Source of the DNA: an uncultured Lachnospiraceae bacterium
GTDB lineage: Bacteria > Bacillota > Clostridia > Lachnospirales > Lachnospiraceae
Assembly: GCA_946630645.1 (NCBI GenBank)
Contig: CAMOZD010000019.1
Span: 1 to 9,940 of the forward strand
Direction of reading: 5' to 3'
Length of the DNA: 9,940 bases
The position numbers and the translations under genes were made by a program. A model generated the notes under the pieces. It saw only the letters and a list, made by a program, of their open reading frames with translations. It made no database searches and was not told the origin of the DNA. This document shows, piece by piece, positions 1-8,145 of the stretch. The first letter of the stretch is position 1. The number at the start of each line of letters is the position of its first letter.

Positions 1-488
<488 letters not shown>

Positions 489-509
489 AAAGAAGGGAAG
501 GAGCAGCCT

Positions 510-3500
510 ATGTCTGATATGAATAATCAACCAGTGGAACAGCCAGTTAATTTTGATGCGATTAAGATAGGTCTCGCCTCCCCGGAACTGATCCGCAAGT
601 GGTCTCACGGTGAGGTAAAGAAGCCTGAAACGATTAATTACCGTACGTTAAAACCGGAGAAGGACGGTCTTTTCTGTGAGCGTATTTTCGGACCGAGCAA
701 GGACTGGGAGTGCCATTGCGGTAAATATAAAAAGATCCGCTATAAGGGTGTAGTATGTGATAAGTGTGGCGTTGAAGTTACAAAGGCAAGTGTGCGCCGT
801 GAGCGCATGGGCCATATTGAGCTGGCGGCTCCCGTATCCCACATCTGGTATTTCAAGGGTATTCCCAGCCGTATGGGACTGATTCTTGACATGTCCCCCA
901 AGGATCTGGAGAAGGTGCTCTATTTTGCTTCTTTCGTAGTTCTTGATCCGGGCAATACAACCCTGGAAGCCAAGACTGTGATCTCAGACGCAGAGTACCG
1001 CCGTGTATGTGAGGAATACAAGGCCACCGCCGACGGCCTCGGCAGCTTCCGTGTAGGTATGGGAGCAGAGGCAGTCAAGGACCTGCTTTCCAACATCGAC
1101 CTGGAGGCTGAAGCAAAGGAGCTTCGCGAGAGCATGAAGACCTCCAGCGGCCAGAAGAAGGCCAGGAATATCAAGAGGCTGGAGGTTGTGGAAGCCTTCC
1201 GCCAGTCCGGCAACCGGCCTGAGTGGATGATCCTGGATGCCATTCCTGTCATCCCTCCGGACATCCGGCCTATGGTACAGCTGGATGGCGGCAGATTTGC
1301 CACTTCTGACCTGAATGATTTATATAGAAGAATTATCAACAGGAATAACCGTCTGAAGAAGCTCCAGGAGCTCAAGTCCCCTGAGATCATTGTCCGCAAT
1401 GAGAAGCGTATGCTCCAGGAGGCTGTGGATGCTCTGATTGATAACGGCCGCCGCGGCAATGCCGTGACAGCCCAGGGTAACCGTAAGCTGAAATCCCTTT
1501 CCAGCATGCTCCGCGGTAAGCAGGGACGCTTCCGTCAGAACCTGCTTGGAAAGCGTGTGGATTACTCCGGCCGTTCAGTAATCGTCGTGGGACCCGAACT
1601 CAAGATCTACCAGTGCGGTCTTCCCAAGGAGATGGCACTTGAGCTCTTCAAGCCCTTCGTTATGAAGGAGCTGGTAGTGAACGGCCTGGCCCACAATATC
1701 AAGTCTGCCAAGAAGATGGTAGAGAAGATGCAGCCGGAGGTGTGGGATGTTCTTGAGGGAGTAATCAAGGAGCATCCGGTAATGCTTAACCGTGCCCCCA
1801 CTCTCCACAGACTGGGAATCCAGGCCTTCGAGCCGATTCTTGTGGAAGGTAAGGCCATCAAGCTTCATCCCCTGGTTTGTACAGCCTTTAACGCTGACTT
1901 CGACGGTGACCAGATGGCAGTTCATCTGCCCCTGTCCCAGGAGGCCCAGGCTGAGTGCAGATTCCTTCTGCTCTCCCCCAACAACCTGCTGAAACCTTCC
2001 GACGGTGCGCCCGTAGCCGTTCCTTCCCAGGATATGGTACTGGGTATCTACTACCTGACCATGCAGAAGGAAGGGGAGCCGGGAGAGGGCAAATGCTTCA
2101 AATCTGAGAACGAGGCCTTCCTGGCCTATGAGAATAAGATTATTACCCTCCACAGCCTGATTAAGGTTAGGAGAAAGGGTATCCTTCCTGATGGAACAGA
2201 AGTTTCCGGCATGGTTGAGACCACTGTGGGAAGATTGCTCTTTAACGAGATTATCCCCCAGGATCTTAACTTTGTAGACAGGAAAGACCCTGAAAACGTA
2301 CTCAAGCCCGAGATAGACTTCCAGTGCGGCAAGAAGCAGCTCAAGCAGATCCTTGACCGCTGCATCAACGTCCATGGAACCACAGATACCGCCGAGGTTC
2401 TTGATTCCATCAAGTCACTGGGTTACAAATACTCCACCATCGGTGCCCTCAGCGTATCAATTTCTGATATGACTGTACCCAAGGAGAAGCCTGAGATTCT
2501 GGAAAAGGCCCAGAAGCAGGTTGAGTACATTACCAGGCAGTACAGAAGAGGCTTCCTCACAGAGGAGGACCGCTACAAGGCTGTTGTCAACACCTGGTTT
2601 GACGCTGATGAAGAATTGAAGAACAAGCTGATCGGCGGCCTTGATAGATACAATAACATTTTCATGATGGCCGACTCCGGCGCCCGTGGTTCCAACCAGC
2701 AGATCAAGCAGCTGGCAGGTATGCGTGGCCTGATGGCCGATACTTCCGGCCGGACCATCGAACTGCCCATCAAGTCCAACTTCCGTGAGGGCCTGGACGT
2801 TCTGGAGTATTTTATCTCCGCCCATGGAGCCCGTAAGGGACTTTCCGATACGGCCTTGCGTACCGCTGACTCCGGATATCTTACCAGACGTCTGGTGGAC
2901 GTATCCCAGGAGCTCATCATCCGTGAGTCCGACTGCTGTGAGGGTAAAGATTTCATCCCCGGCATGTTTGTGGAAGCCATCATGGATGGAAAAGAAACCA
3001 TCGAGACTTTGAGAGACCGTATCCTGGGCCGCTATGCCGCTGAGGATGTGGTAGATGATAAAGGTAATGTGTATGTAAAGGCCAACCACCTGATCAATTC
3101 CAACAGGGCCGACTCCATCGTGGCAGCAGACATTCCCAAGGTGAAGATCCGGACCATGCTGACCTGTAAGTCCCATAATGGAGCCTGCGCCAAGTGTTAC
3201 GGCGCCAACCTGGCTACAGGAAAGGCTGTACAGGTGGGTGAAGCAGTAGGTATCATCGCTGCCCAGTCTATCGGTGAGCCCGGAACTCAGCTTACCATGA
3301 GAACCTTCCACGCCGGCGGTGTAGCCGGTGATGATATCACCCAGGGTCTTCCCCGTGTCGAGGAGCTTTTTGAGGCCCGTAAACCCAAGGGCCAGGCAAC
3401 CATCACTGAGATTGCCGGAAGAGCTGAGATCCAGGAGACCAAGGAAAAGAGGGAGGTTATCGTGGTCAGCGATGATCCGGAGGTGGCACCTAAGAGTTAT

Positions 3501-4202
3501 GTCATCCCCTATGGTTCCAGTATCAAGGTCTATGACGGACAGATTCTTGAAGCCGGCGACAAGCTGACAGAGGGTTCCGTCAATCCTCATGATATTCTCA
3601 AGATCAAGGGTGTTGAGGCAGTCCAGGATTACATGATGCGCGAGGTTCAGAGAGTATACCGTCTCCAGGGTGTTGATATCAATGACAAGCACATCGAGAT
3701 CATCGTTCGTCAGATGCTTAAAAAGGTACGGATTGAGGATGCCGGAGACAGCTCCTACCTTCCGGGAACCCTGGCAGATATCCTTGAGCTGGAGGAAGAG
3801 AACGCGAGACTGCTGGAAGAAGGCCTTGAGCCGGCCGTGGCTTCCCAGACCCTTCTGGGAATCACCAAGGCATCCCTGGCTACCAATTCCTTCCTGGCAG
3901 CGGCTTCCTTCCAGGAGACCACCAAGGTGCTTACCGACGCGGCGATCAAGGGTAAGATTGATCCCCTGATCGGTCTTAAGGAGAACGTACTCTTAGGTAA
4001 GCTGATTCCTGCGGGAACCGGACTTAAAAAGTACAGAAACCTTCATCTTGAGATGGCTGAGGATGTTGTGGAAGAGCTGGAGACTGACGATACTGAAGGT
4101 CTTGAGTACGACGATTACCGGACCATGGAAGATGAGTATGTCGGAAATCACGATGATGACCAGACCATCCTTATTGAGGAAGACCCGGTACCAGTGAACT
4201 AG
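510..4202 (+). CDS. rpoC: RNA polymerase beta' subunit
   Basis: This gene encodes the complete 1230-residue beta' subunit, the catalytic Mg2+-binding half of the RNA polymerase core. The ATG is preceded by AAGGAG at 498-503, six bases upstream. Visible landmarks in order are: an N-terminal zinc ribbon with Cys68, Cys70, Cys83 and Cys86; RVDYSGRSV around residues 349-357; the absolutely conserved NADFDGDQ at 461-468, whose Asp463, Asp465 and Asp467 hold the catalytic magnesium; and the bridge helix around 766-800. The second zinc site is formed by Cys809 with Cys886, Cys893 and Cys896, and the trigger loop includes TMRTFH with His934. The length is typical of Firmicutes, and there is no large lineage insertion or intein. 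The protein ends in an acidic tail after residue 1190. Codon use is rich in C-ending codons (GCC, TCC, ATC), unlike tuf downstream. Identification is certain. Confidence 0.99.
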   Translation: MSDMNNQPVEQPVNFDAIKIGLASPELIRKWSHGEVKKPETINYRTLKPEKDGLFCERIFGPSKDWECHCGKYKKIRYKGVVCDKCGVEVTKASVRRERMGHIELAAPVSHIWYFKGIPSRMGLILDMSPKDLEKVLYFASFVVLDPGNTTLEAKTVISDAEYRRVCEEYKATADGLGSFRVGMGAEAVKDLLSNIDLEAEAKELRESMKTSSGQKKARNIKRLEVVEAFRQSGNRPEWMILDAIPVIPPDIRPMVQLDGGRFATSDLNDLYRRIINRNNRLKKLQELKSPEIIVRNEKRMLQEAVDALIDNGRRGNAVTAQGNRKLKSLSSMLRGKQGRFRQNLLGKRVDYSGRSVIVVGPELKIYQCGLPKEMALELFKPFVMKELVVNGLAHNIKSAKKMVEKMQPEVWDVLEGVIKEHPVMLNRAPTLHRLGIQAFEPILVEGKAIKLHPLVCTAFNADFDGDQMAVHLPLSQEAQAECRFLLLSPNNLLKPSDGAPVAVPSQDMVLGIYYLTMQKEGEPGEGKCFKSENEAFLAYENKIITLHSLIKVRRKGILPDGTEVSGMVETTVGRLLFNEIIPQDLNFVDRKDPENVLKPEIDFQCGKKQLKQILDRCINVHGTTDTAEVLDSIKSLGYKYSTIGALSVSISDMTVPKEKPEILEKAQKQVEYITRQYRRGFLTEEDRYKAVVNTWFDADEELKNKLIGGLDRYNNIFMMADSGARGSNQQIKQLAGMRGLMADTSGRTIELPIKSNFREGLDVLEYFISAHGARKGLSDTALRTADSGYLTRRLVDVSQELIIRESDCCEGKDFIPGMFVEAIMDGKETIETLRDRILGRYAAEDVVDDKGNVYVKANHLINSNRADSIVAADIPKVKIRTMLTCKSHNGACAKCYGANLATGKAVQVGEAVGIIAAQSIGEPGTQLTMRTFHAGGVAGDDITQGLPRVEELFEARKPKGQATITEIAGRAEIQETKEKREVIVVSDDPEVAPKSYVIPYGSSIKVYDGQILEAGDKLTEGSVNPHDILKIKGVEAVQDYMMREVQRVYRLQGVDINDKHIEIIVRQMLKKVRIEDAGDSSYLPGTLADILELEEENARLLEEGLEPAVASQTLLGITKASLATNSFLAAASFQETTKVLTDAAIKGKIDPLIGLKENVLLGKLIPAGTGLKKYRNLHLEMAEDVVEELETDDTEGLEYDDYRTMEDEYVGNHDDDQTILIEEDPVPVN

Positions 4203-4248
4203 GTAATAATCCGGAATTCCAGGGGAAATATCCCCGTATTATAGACAG

Positions 4249-4334
4249 AAAAGACTGCCGGGTATGAATCCGGCCGAGGCAAGTCCGGTCTGTCCCTCCC
4301 GGGGCAGGTGAACGGGCTGGCATAAAGTCTTTTT
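4249..4334 (+). terminator. Multibranched hairpin with T-tract, probable rpoBC terminator
   Basis: The outer stem AAAAGACT (4249-4256) pairs perfectly with AGTCTTTT (4326-4333), and the run of T continues to 4334. Inside it, GCCGG (4257-4261) can pair with CCGGC (4270-4274). AGTCCG (4282-4287) pairs with CGGGCT (4313-4318), and stacked on that is a seven-pair stem CTGTCCC/GGGGCAG (4290-4296/4301-4307) with loop TCCC. The result is a three-way junction closed by an A/T-rich stem at a T-tract. The position after rpoC and just before a strong promoter supports termination. The shape is more elaborate than a normal terminator, so a processed small RNA or a regulatory element is also possible. A smaller hairpin, GGGGA/TCCCC at 4222-4226/4231-4235, lies just upstream without a T-tract. 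Confidence 0.55.
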
Positions 4335-4343
4335 AATCTCTGC

Positions 4344-4372
4344 TTGACAAACGTTTTTAAAACAGATATAAT
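4344..4372 (+). promoter_or_regulatory. SigA promoter of rpsL (perfect consensus)
   Basis: TTGACA at 4344-4349 and TATAAT at 4367-4372 are separated by exactly 17 bases, the ideal housekeeping promoter. Transcription would start near 4379, giving a leader of about 100 nt before rpsL. The promoter begins only ten bases after the T-tract of the putative rpoBC terminator, so rpsL is set up as an independent, highly expressed unit. Confidence 0.93.
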
Positions 4373-4378
4373 TCAAAA

Positions 4379-4412
4379 ATGCGTGCGGGTACCAGTGTGC
4401 CCGCATACGCAT
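4379..4412 (+). other. Hairpin at the 5' end of the rpsL transcript
   Basis: GCGGG (4385-4389) pairs with CCCGC (4400-4404) around a ten-base loop. The stem can be extended outward by T4384-A4405 and then by ATGC (4379-4382) with GCAT (4409-4412), leaving a small bulge. It begins at or within a base or two of the predicted transcription start, and a short TTTT follows at 4414-4417. It could be a 5' stabilising stem or a weak attenuator; the T-run is too short to be a convincing terminator. Confidence 0.6.
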
Positions 4413-4438
4413 GTTTTCCATTATATATTGTAACTATA

Positions 4439-4470
4439 ATGCAACCGCAACGAAAATAATTGCATGGAGG
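4439..4470 (+). promoter_or_regulatory. rpsL ribosome-binding site with abutting hairpin
   Basis: GGAGG at 4466-4470 is the Shine-Dalgarno sequence, 11 bases before the rpsL ATG. ATGCAA (4439-4444) is perfectly complementary to TTGCAT (4460-4465), which ends exactly one base before the Shine-Dalgarno. The 15-base loop is A/C-rich. The site is certain, while the hairpin is a short helix that could arise by chance and is less sure. Confidence 0.5.
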
Positions 4471-4481
4471 TGAATTTCAGA

Positions 4482-4895
4482 ATGCCAACTTTTAACCAGT
4501 TAGTTAGAAAAGGAAGACAGTCTGCAGCTAAGAAATCCACAGCACCTGCTCTTCAGAAGGGTTTCAACTCCCTCAAGAAGAGATCCACAGATGTGAGCTC
4601 ACCACAGAAGCGTGGTGTGTGTACCGCAGTTAAGACTGCTACACCGAAGAAGCCGAACTCTGCTCTTCGTAAGATCGCCAGAGTACGTCTTTCCAACGGT
4701 ATCGAGGTTACATCCTACATTCCTGGTGAGGGACATAATCTTCAGGAGCATAGTGTTGTACTGATCCGTGGCGGAAGAGTAAAGGACCTTCCCGGTACCA
4801 GATATCATATCGTCAGAGGTACACTGGATACAGCCGGAGTTGCTAACAGGCGCCAGGCTCGTTCCAAGTATGGAGCTAAGAGACCTAAGAAATAA
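4482..4895 (+). CDS. rpsL: 30S ribosomal protein S12
   Basis: This gene encodes S12, the 30S protein at the decoding centre that helps monitor codon-anticodon pairing; the protein is 137 residues. The start [13 protein letters not shown] is the standard Firmicutes N-terminus. An in-frame ATG 18 bases upstream (4464) overlaps the Shine-Dalgarno and is not the start. Compared with enterobacterial S12 there is an insertion of about 13 residues around positions 26-39 ([14 protein letters not shown]), characteristic of Gram-positives. [11 protein letters not shown] carries Lys56, equivalent to Lys43 of E. coli, and GGRVKDLPG carries Lys101, equivalent to Lys88. Both streptomycin-resistance positions are wild type, which predicts no S12-based resistance. 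Asp102 is the position methylthiolated by RimO in E. coli. The gene has its own consensus promoter and leads the str gene cluster. Confidence 0.99.
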   Translation: MPTFNQLVRKGRQSAAKKSTAPALQKGFNSLKKRSTDVSSPQKRGVCTAVKTATPKKPNSALRKIARVRLSNGIEVTSYIPGEGHNLQEHSVVLIRGGRVKDLPGTRYHIVRGTLDTAGVANRRQARSKYGAKRPKK

Positions 4896-5130
4896 GTCTT
4901 ATAAAAGAGACGGAATTAACCAGGATCGAATTAATTATCGAATATTGAACTGATGACGGGAGGCAGGCAGCGGACAAGCCGTGCCGGGCCCGGAATTCAC
5001 GATTGCCGGAATAGCATTATTTTCTGTTTGGTTGCAGTATATATATTGTTGTCCGTGCATGAACATAGGAATGATAATTCCATGAGTACCGATGATTTAA
5101 ATCGAATGAATGATTAAGGAGGGAAGAACC
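4896..5130 (+). other. Long structured spacer between rpsL and rpsG
   Basis: These 235 bases contain no credible gene. Visible elements are three copies of ATCGAAT (4925-4931, 4937-4943, 5101-5107) and a hairpin GGCA-bulge-CGG (4966-4973) with CCGTGCC (4979-4985). There is also a perfect ten-base palindrome CCGGGCCCGG (4984-4993), and a small inverted repeat GGAAT/ATTCC (5068-5072/5077-5081). No convincing terminator follows rpsL. In E. coli the rpsL-rpsG intercistronic region is where S7 binds to repress its own operon, so a regulatory role is plausible here, but no specific S7 site was recognised. Confidence 0.5.
5049..5078 (+). promoter_or_regulatory. Possible promoter for rpsG
   Basis: TTGTCC (5049-5054) and GATAAT (5073-5078) are separated by 18 bases, matching the SigA consensus at four and five of six positions. 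The start would fall near 5085, about 45 bases before the rpsG GTG. The region is A/T-rich, so chance matches are likely, and co-transcription from the rpsL promoter remains the simpler explanation. Confidence 0.35.
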
Positions 5131-5601
5131 GTGCCACGTAAAGGACATATCGCAAAAAGGGACGTATTACCGGATCCCATTTATCATAACGTAGTAGTTA
5201 CCAAGCTTATCAACAACATCATGTTAGATGGTAAGAAGGGTGTAGCACAGAAGATTGTGTATGATGCCTTCGAGCGTATTGCCAATGAGACAGGCAAGGA
5301 AGCGCTTGAAGTATTTAATGATGCCATGAATAATATTATGCCTGCTCTGGAAGTTAAGTCCAGACGTATCGGTGGTGCAACTTACCAGGTGCCGATCGAT
5401 GTAAGGCCTGAGAGACGTCAGACTCTGGCACTGCGCTGGATGACAGAATTCTCCCGCAAGAGAGGCGAGAGAACTATGGAACAGCGCCTTGCTAAGGAGA
5501 TTATGGATGCTGCCAATAATACAGGTGCGTCTGTAAAGAGAAAAGAAGATATGCACAGGATGGCCGAGGCCAACAAGGCTTTCGCCCATTACAGATTCTA
5601 A
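5131..5601 (+). CDS. rpsG: 30S ribosomal protein S7
   Basis: S7 is a primary-binding protein of the 30S subunit that nucleates assembly of the 16S rRNA 3' domain (the head) and lies near the E site; in E. coli it also autoregulates its operon. The product is 156 residues, exactly the usual length, starting [16 protein letters not shown]. The start is GTG at 5131, preceded by AAGGAGGG at 5116-5123 with seven-base spacing. An in-frame ATG at 5110 lies upstream of the Shine-Dalgarno and would add seven residues absent from the family. Recognisable blocks are [20 protein letters not shown] in the middle, the RNA-contacting ARG-rich stretch that follows, and the C-terminal [17 protein letters not shown] strong terminator begins 14 bases after the stop, separating it from fusA. 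Confidence 0.99.
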   Translation: MPRKGHIAKRDVLPDPIYHNVVVTKLINNIMLDGKKGVAQKIVYDAFERIANETGKEALEVFNDAMNNIMPALEVKSRRIGGATYQVPIDVRPERRQTLALRWMTEFSRKRGERTMEQRLAKEIMDAANNTGASVKRKEDMHRMAEANKAFAHYRF

Positions 5602-5614
5602 ACGGTTTTTGCTG

Positions 5615-5649
5615 GAAGGCTGTGGAGACCGCAGCCTTCTTTTATTTTT
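5615..5649 (+). terminator. Strong intrinsic terminator after rpsG
   Basis: GAAGGCTGTGG (5615-5625) pairs with CCGCAGCCTTC (5629-5639) over 11 consecutive pairs, counting one G-U, around a three-base AGA loop. TTTTATTTTT (5640-5649) follows directly. This is a textbook Rho-independent terminator and marks the end of the rpsL-rpsG unit, although partial readthrough into fusA is possible. Confidence 0.93.
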
Positions 5650-5667
5650 CCGGACTGTCTGTGTGCA

Positions 5668-5697
5668 TTGGGGGAGAACCGGAAGATTCTGTATATT
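5668..5697 (+). promoter_or_regulatory. Candidate promoter for fusA
   Basis: TTGGGG (5668-5673) and TATATT (5692-5697) are separated by 18 bases; the -10 matches consensus at five of six positions and the -35 at three. A second, weaker pair is TTGGAA (5710-5715) with TATATA (5735-5740) at 19-base spacing. Because a strong terminator lies just upstream, some promoter in 5650-5780 is expected, but neither candidate is close to consensus. Confidence 0.45.
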
Positions 5698-5792
5698 ATG
5701 GGCCGGCCGTTGGAAACTGCTGTCGGATACATTTTATATAGAAGAAATAATTCAGCAAATTAACTGTGTTTTAATATTTAGGAGGGAATACC

Positions 5793-7910
5793 TTGGCTGG
5801 AAGAGAATATCCACTTGAACGAACCAGAAATATCGGAATCATGGCACACATTGATGCCGGTAAGACTACATTAACAGAGCGTATTCTTTATTATACAGGT
5901 GTGAATTACAAGCTCGGCGAGACCCATGAGGGATCTGCCACCATGGACTGGATGGAGCAGGAGCAGGAGAGAGGAATCACCATCACCTCCGCGGCTACAA
6001 CCTGCCACTGGACCCTGGAAGAGAACTGTAAGCCTAAGGAAGGCGCTCTCGAGCATAGAATTAATATTATTGATACTCCGGGGCACGTTGACTTTACGGT
6101 TGAAGTAGAGAGATCCCTTCGTGTTCTTGACTCTGCAGTAGGTGTGTTCTGTGCTAAGGGCGGAGTCGAGCCTCAATCTGAGAATGTGTGGCGTCAGGCG
6201 GATACCTATAATGTTCCCCGTATGGCTTTCATCAATAAGATGGATATCATGGGTGCTGACTTTTATGGTGCCGTTGACCAGATTAAGACCAGATTAGGAA
6301 AGAACGCGATTCCGATCCAGCTGCCGATCGGAAAGGAAGATGACTTTAAAGGAATTATTGATCTGATGGAGATGAAGGCCTACATCTATAACGATGAGAA
6401 GGGTGAGGACATCCAGATTATTGATATTCCTGAAGATATGAAAGAGGACGCAGAGCTCTATCATGCAGATATGATTGAGAAGATCTGTGAGGCAGATGAT
6501 GACCTGATGATGGAATATCTTGAGGGAGATGAGCCTTCTGTTGAAGACCTTAAGGCTGTCCTCCGTAAGGGAACCTGTGAGTGTACCATGGTTCCTGTCT
6601 GCTGTGGAACAGCTTACAGGAATAAGGGGGTCCAGAAGCTTCTTGACGCTATCATCGAGTACCTTCCGGCTCCCACAGATGTAGAGGATATCAAGGGAAC
6701 AGACCTGGACGGCAATGAAATTACCGTTAAGTCTTCTGATGATGAGCCCTTCGCAGCTCTGGCCTTCAAGATTATGACCGATCCTTTTGTAGGAAAGCTT
6801 GCTTTCTTCCGTGTTTATGCGGGAACCATGGATTCCGGTTCTTACATTCTTAATGCGACAAAGGATAAAAAGGAGCGTGTGGGCCGTATTCTTCAGATGC
6901 ATGCCAACAAGCGGAGCGAGTTAGATAAGGTTTACGCAGGAGATATCGCCGCAGCCGTAGGTTTTAAATTCACATCCACAGGTGATACCATCTGTGATGA
7001 GAAGCACCCTGTAATTCTTGAGTCCATGGAGTTCCCGGAGCCGGTTATCGAGCTGGCCATCGAGCCCAAGACCAAGGCCGGCCAGGGCAAGATGGGTGAA
7101 GCCCTTGCCAAGCTGGCAGAGGAGGATCCTACTTTCCGTGCTTCCACTAACAAGGAGACAGGCCAGACCATCATCGCCGGTATGGGCGAGCTCCATCTGG
7201 AGATTATCGTTGACCGTCTGCTCCGTGAATTTAAGGTAGAGGCCAATGTAGGTGCTCCCCAGGTTGCTTATAAGGAATCTTTCACCAAGGCTGTTGATGT
7301 TGATTCCAAGTATGCCAAGCAGTCCGGTGGACGTGGCCAGTATGGACATTGTAAAGTACGTTTCGAGCCCATGGATGCCAATGCAGAAGAGACCTTCCGC
7401 TTTGACTCTGAGGTTGTGGGCGGCTCCATCCCCAAGGAATATATCCCGGCTGTCGGAGCAGGTATCGAGGATGCCGCCAAGGCAGGTATCCTGGGAGGCT
7501 TCCCGGTAGTTGGCATACATGCTACAGTCTACGACGGATCCTACCATGAGGTTGACTCTTCTGAGATGGCCTTCAAGGTAGCAGGCTCCCTGGCCTTCAA
7601 GGATGCCATGAGAAAAGCAGATCCTGTTCTTCTCGAGCCAATCATGAAGGTGGACGTTACCATGCCTGATGAGTACATGGGCGACATAATCGGAGATATC
7701 AATTCCCGCCGTGGCCGTATTGAGGGTATGGAGGATGTCGGAGGCGGCCGTGTCGTACATGGTTATGTGCCGCTTTCTGAGATGTTTGGCTATTCAACAG
7801 ACCTTCGTTCCAGGACCCAGGGACGTGGAAACTATTCTATGTTCTTTGATCATTATGAGAAGGTTCCGAAGAATGTTCAGGACAAGGTTCTGAAGATAAA
7901 CGAAGATTAA
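5793..7910 (+). CDS. fusA: Translation elongation factor G
   Basis: EF-G is the cytosolic GTPase that drives tRNA-mRNA translocation and, with RRF, ribosome recycling. The product is 705 residues, close to the family norm. The start is TTG at 5793, six bases after AGGAGGG (5780-5786); the next ATG lies inside the G1 motif and cannot be the start. GTPase motifs are G1 AHIDAGKT (18-25), switch I with ERGITIT (59-65), G3 DTPGH (94-98) with catalytic His98, and G4 NKMD (148-151). Domains II-V follow, with family signatures [12 protein letters not shown] in domain [11 protein letters not shown] in domain [11 protein letters not shown] in domain IV and RRGRIEGME plus [18 protein letters not shown] in domain V. 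The segment between G2 and G3 (around 73-89) is slightly longer than in E. coli. This is the canonical factor, not a resistance-type paralogue such as TetM. Confidence 0.98.
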   Translation: MAGREYPLERTRNIGIMAHIDAGKTTLTERILYYTGVNYKLGETHEGSATMDWMEQEQERGITITSAATTCHWTLEENCKPKEGALEHRINIIDTPGHVDFTVEVERSLRVLDSAVGVFCAKGGVEPQSENVWRQADTYNVPRMAFINKMDIMGADFYGAVDQIKTRLGKNAIPIQLPIGKEDDFKGIIDLMEMKAYIYNDEKGEDIQIIDIPEDMKEDAELYHADMIEKICEADDDLMMEYLEGDEPSVEDLKAVLRKGTCECTMVPVCCGTAYRNKGVQKLLDAIIEYLPAPTDVEDIKGTDLDGNEITVKSSDDEPFAALAFKIMTDPFVGKLAFFRVYAGTMDSGSYILNATKDKKERVGRILQMHANKRSELDKVYAGDIAAAVGFKFTSTGDTICDEKHPVILESMEFPEPVIELAIEPKTKAGQGKMGEALAKLAEEDPTFRASTNKETGQTIIAGMGELHLEIIVDRLLREFKVEANVGAPQVAYKESFTKAVDVDSKYAKQSGGRGQYGHCKVRFEPMDANAEETFRFDSEVVGGSIPKEYIPAVGAGIEDAAKAGILGGFPVVGIHATVYDGSYHEVDSSEMAFKVAGSLAFKDAMRKADPVLLEPIMKVDVTMPDEYMGDIIGDINSRRGRIEGMEDVGGGRVVHGYVPLSEMFGYSTDLRSRTQGRGNYSMFFDHYEKVPKNVQDKVLKINED

Positions 7911-7987
7911 TTAGTATTTTGACGGAGAATCAGGCCGTAGACCGCCTTATTTGGTAAATATTTCTTGGCCCTGAGGTTAAATTCTTC
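7911..7987 (+). other. fusA 3' region without a clear terminator
   Basis: After the fusA stop only a weak hairpin is seen: AGGC (7932-7935) with GCCT (7944-7947), followed by TTATTT. A longer-range pairing CAGG (7931-7934) with CCTG (7970-7973) is also possible. Neither is a convincing Rho-independent terminator, so readthrough from fusA into tuf is likely to some degree. Confidence 0.35.
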
Positions 7988-8016
7988 TTGCAAATACATT
8001 TAAAATGAAATATAAT
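7988..8016 (+). promoter_or_regulatory. SigA promoter of tuf
   Basis: TTGCAA (7988-7993) and a perfect TATAAT (8011-8016) are separated by 17 bases, with an A/T-rich spacer. Transcription would start near 8023, leaving a leader of about 120 nt. A dedicated strong promoter fits the need for EF-Tu in great excess over EF-G. Confidence 0.9.
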
Positions 8017-8022
8017 CATAGC

Positions 8023-8145
8023 TAGGTGTGCGGCAGACACGCCGCAGTCTGGCTATGAATAGAATCGCCTGGTCGATTCAGGCCGGGCAAAGTATTATAT
8101 TTATGTAATAAGCCAGTCAGGCGAAATTTAAGGAGGAAATTCAAA
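8023..8145 (+). promoter_or_regulatory. Structured tuf leader (candidate cis-regulatory RNA)
   Basis: The leader can form several perfect helices. A 5' hairpin TGCGGC/GCCGCA occupies 8029-8034/8041-8046. CTGGCT (8049-8054) pairs with AGCCAG (8111-8116), enclosing a hairpin GAATCG/CGATTC (8062-8067/8074-8079) and another TATTA/TAATA (8093-8097/8106-8110): a three-way junction. The loop of the middle hairpin contains CCTG, complementary to CAGG at 8118-8121, just outside the junction, which would make a pseudoknot. Competing pairings are GCCTG/CAGGC (8067-8071/8079-8083) and CGCCTG/CAGGCG (8066-8071/8118-8123). The Shine-Dalgarno AAGGAGG follows at 8130-8136, nine bases before the ATG. The helices are visible, while any regulatory function is inference. 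Confidence 0.5.

Noticed and set aside
1575..2375. 266-codon open frame on the - strand inside rpoC
   Set aside because: Antisense shadow of the catalytic region of beta'; no independent evidence of coding.
2457..3692. 411-codon open frame on the - strand inside rpoC
   Set aside because: It lies wholly opposite a certain, highly conserved gene, has no recognisable protein family and no sensible promoter or ribosome-binding site. Long antisense frames are a by-product of the codon bias of rpoC.
4263..4290. Shared TATGAAT and GGCCG...GCAA strings between the rpoC-rpsL junction RNA and the tuf leader (8054-8090)
   Set aside because: The strings sit in different structural positions (a hairpin loop in one, a junction strand in the other), with different spacing; most likely chance similarity.
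4276..4292. Resemblance of GAGGCAAGTCCGG to the RNase P RNA signature
   Set aside because: The match is a short string only; the spacer is far too small for RNase P RNA, and the other conserved regions are absent.
4239..4421. 60-codon open frame on the - strand between rpoC and rpsL
   Set aside because: It overlaps the hairpins and the consensus rpsL promoter and shows no family resemblance.
4435..4440. Second TATAAT in the rpsL leader as an extra promoter
   Set aside because: No acceptable -35 lies 16-18 bases upstream and there is no extended -10 TG; the perfect promoter at 4344-4372 suffices.
4464..4481. Upstream in-frame ATG for rpsL
   Set aside because: It overlaps the Shine-Dalgarno GGAGG and would add MEVNFR, which is absent from S12; the ATG at 4482 gives the family N-terminus.
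5110..5130. Upstream in-frame ATG for rpsG
   Set aside because: It precedes the strong AAGGAGGG site; the GTG at 5131 gives the standard 156-residue S7.
5609..5818. 69-codon open frame on the + strand between rpsG and fusA
   Set aside because: It runs through the rpsG terminator and the fusA ribosome-binding site into fusA in another frame, with no plausible product.
6921..7760. 279-codon open frame on the - strand inside fusA
   Set aside because: Antisense to conserved EF-G coding sequence, with no family resemblance; a shadow frame.
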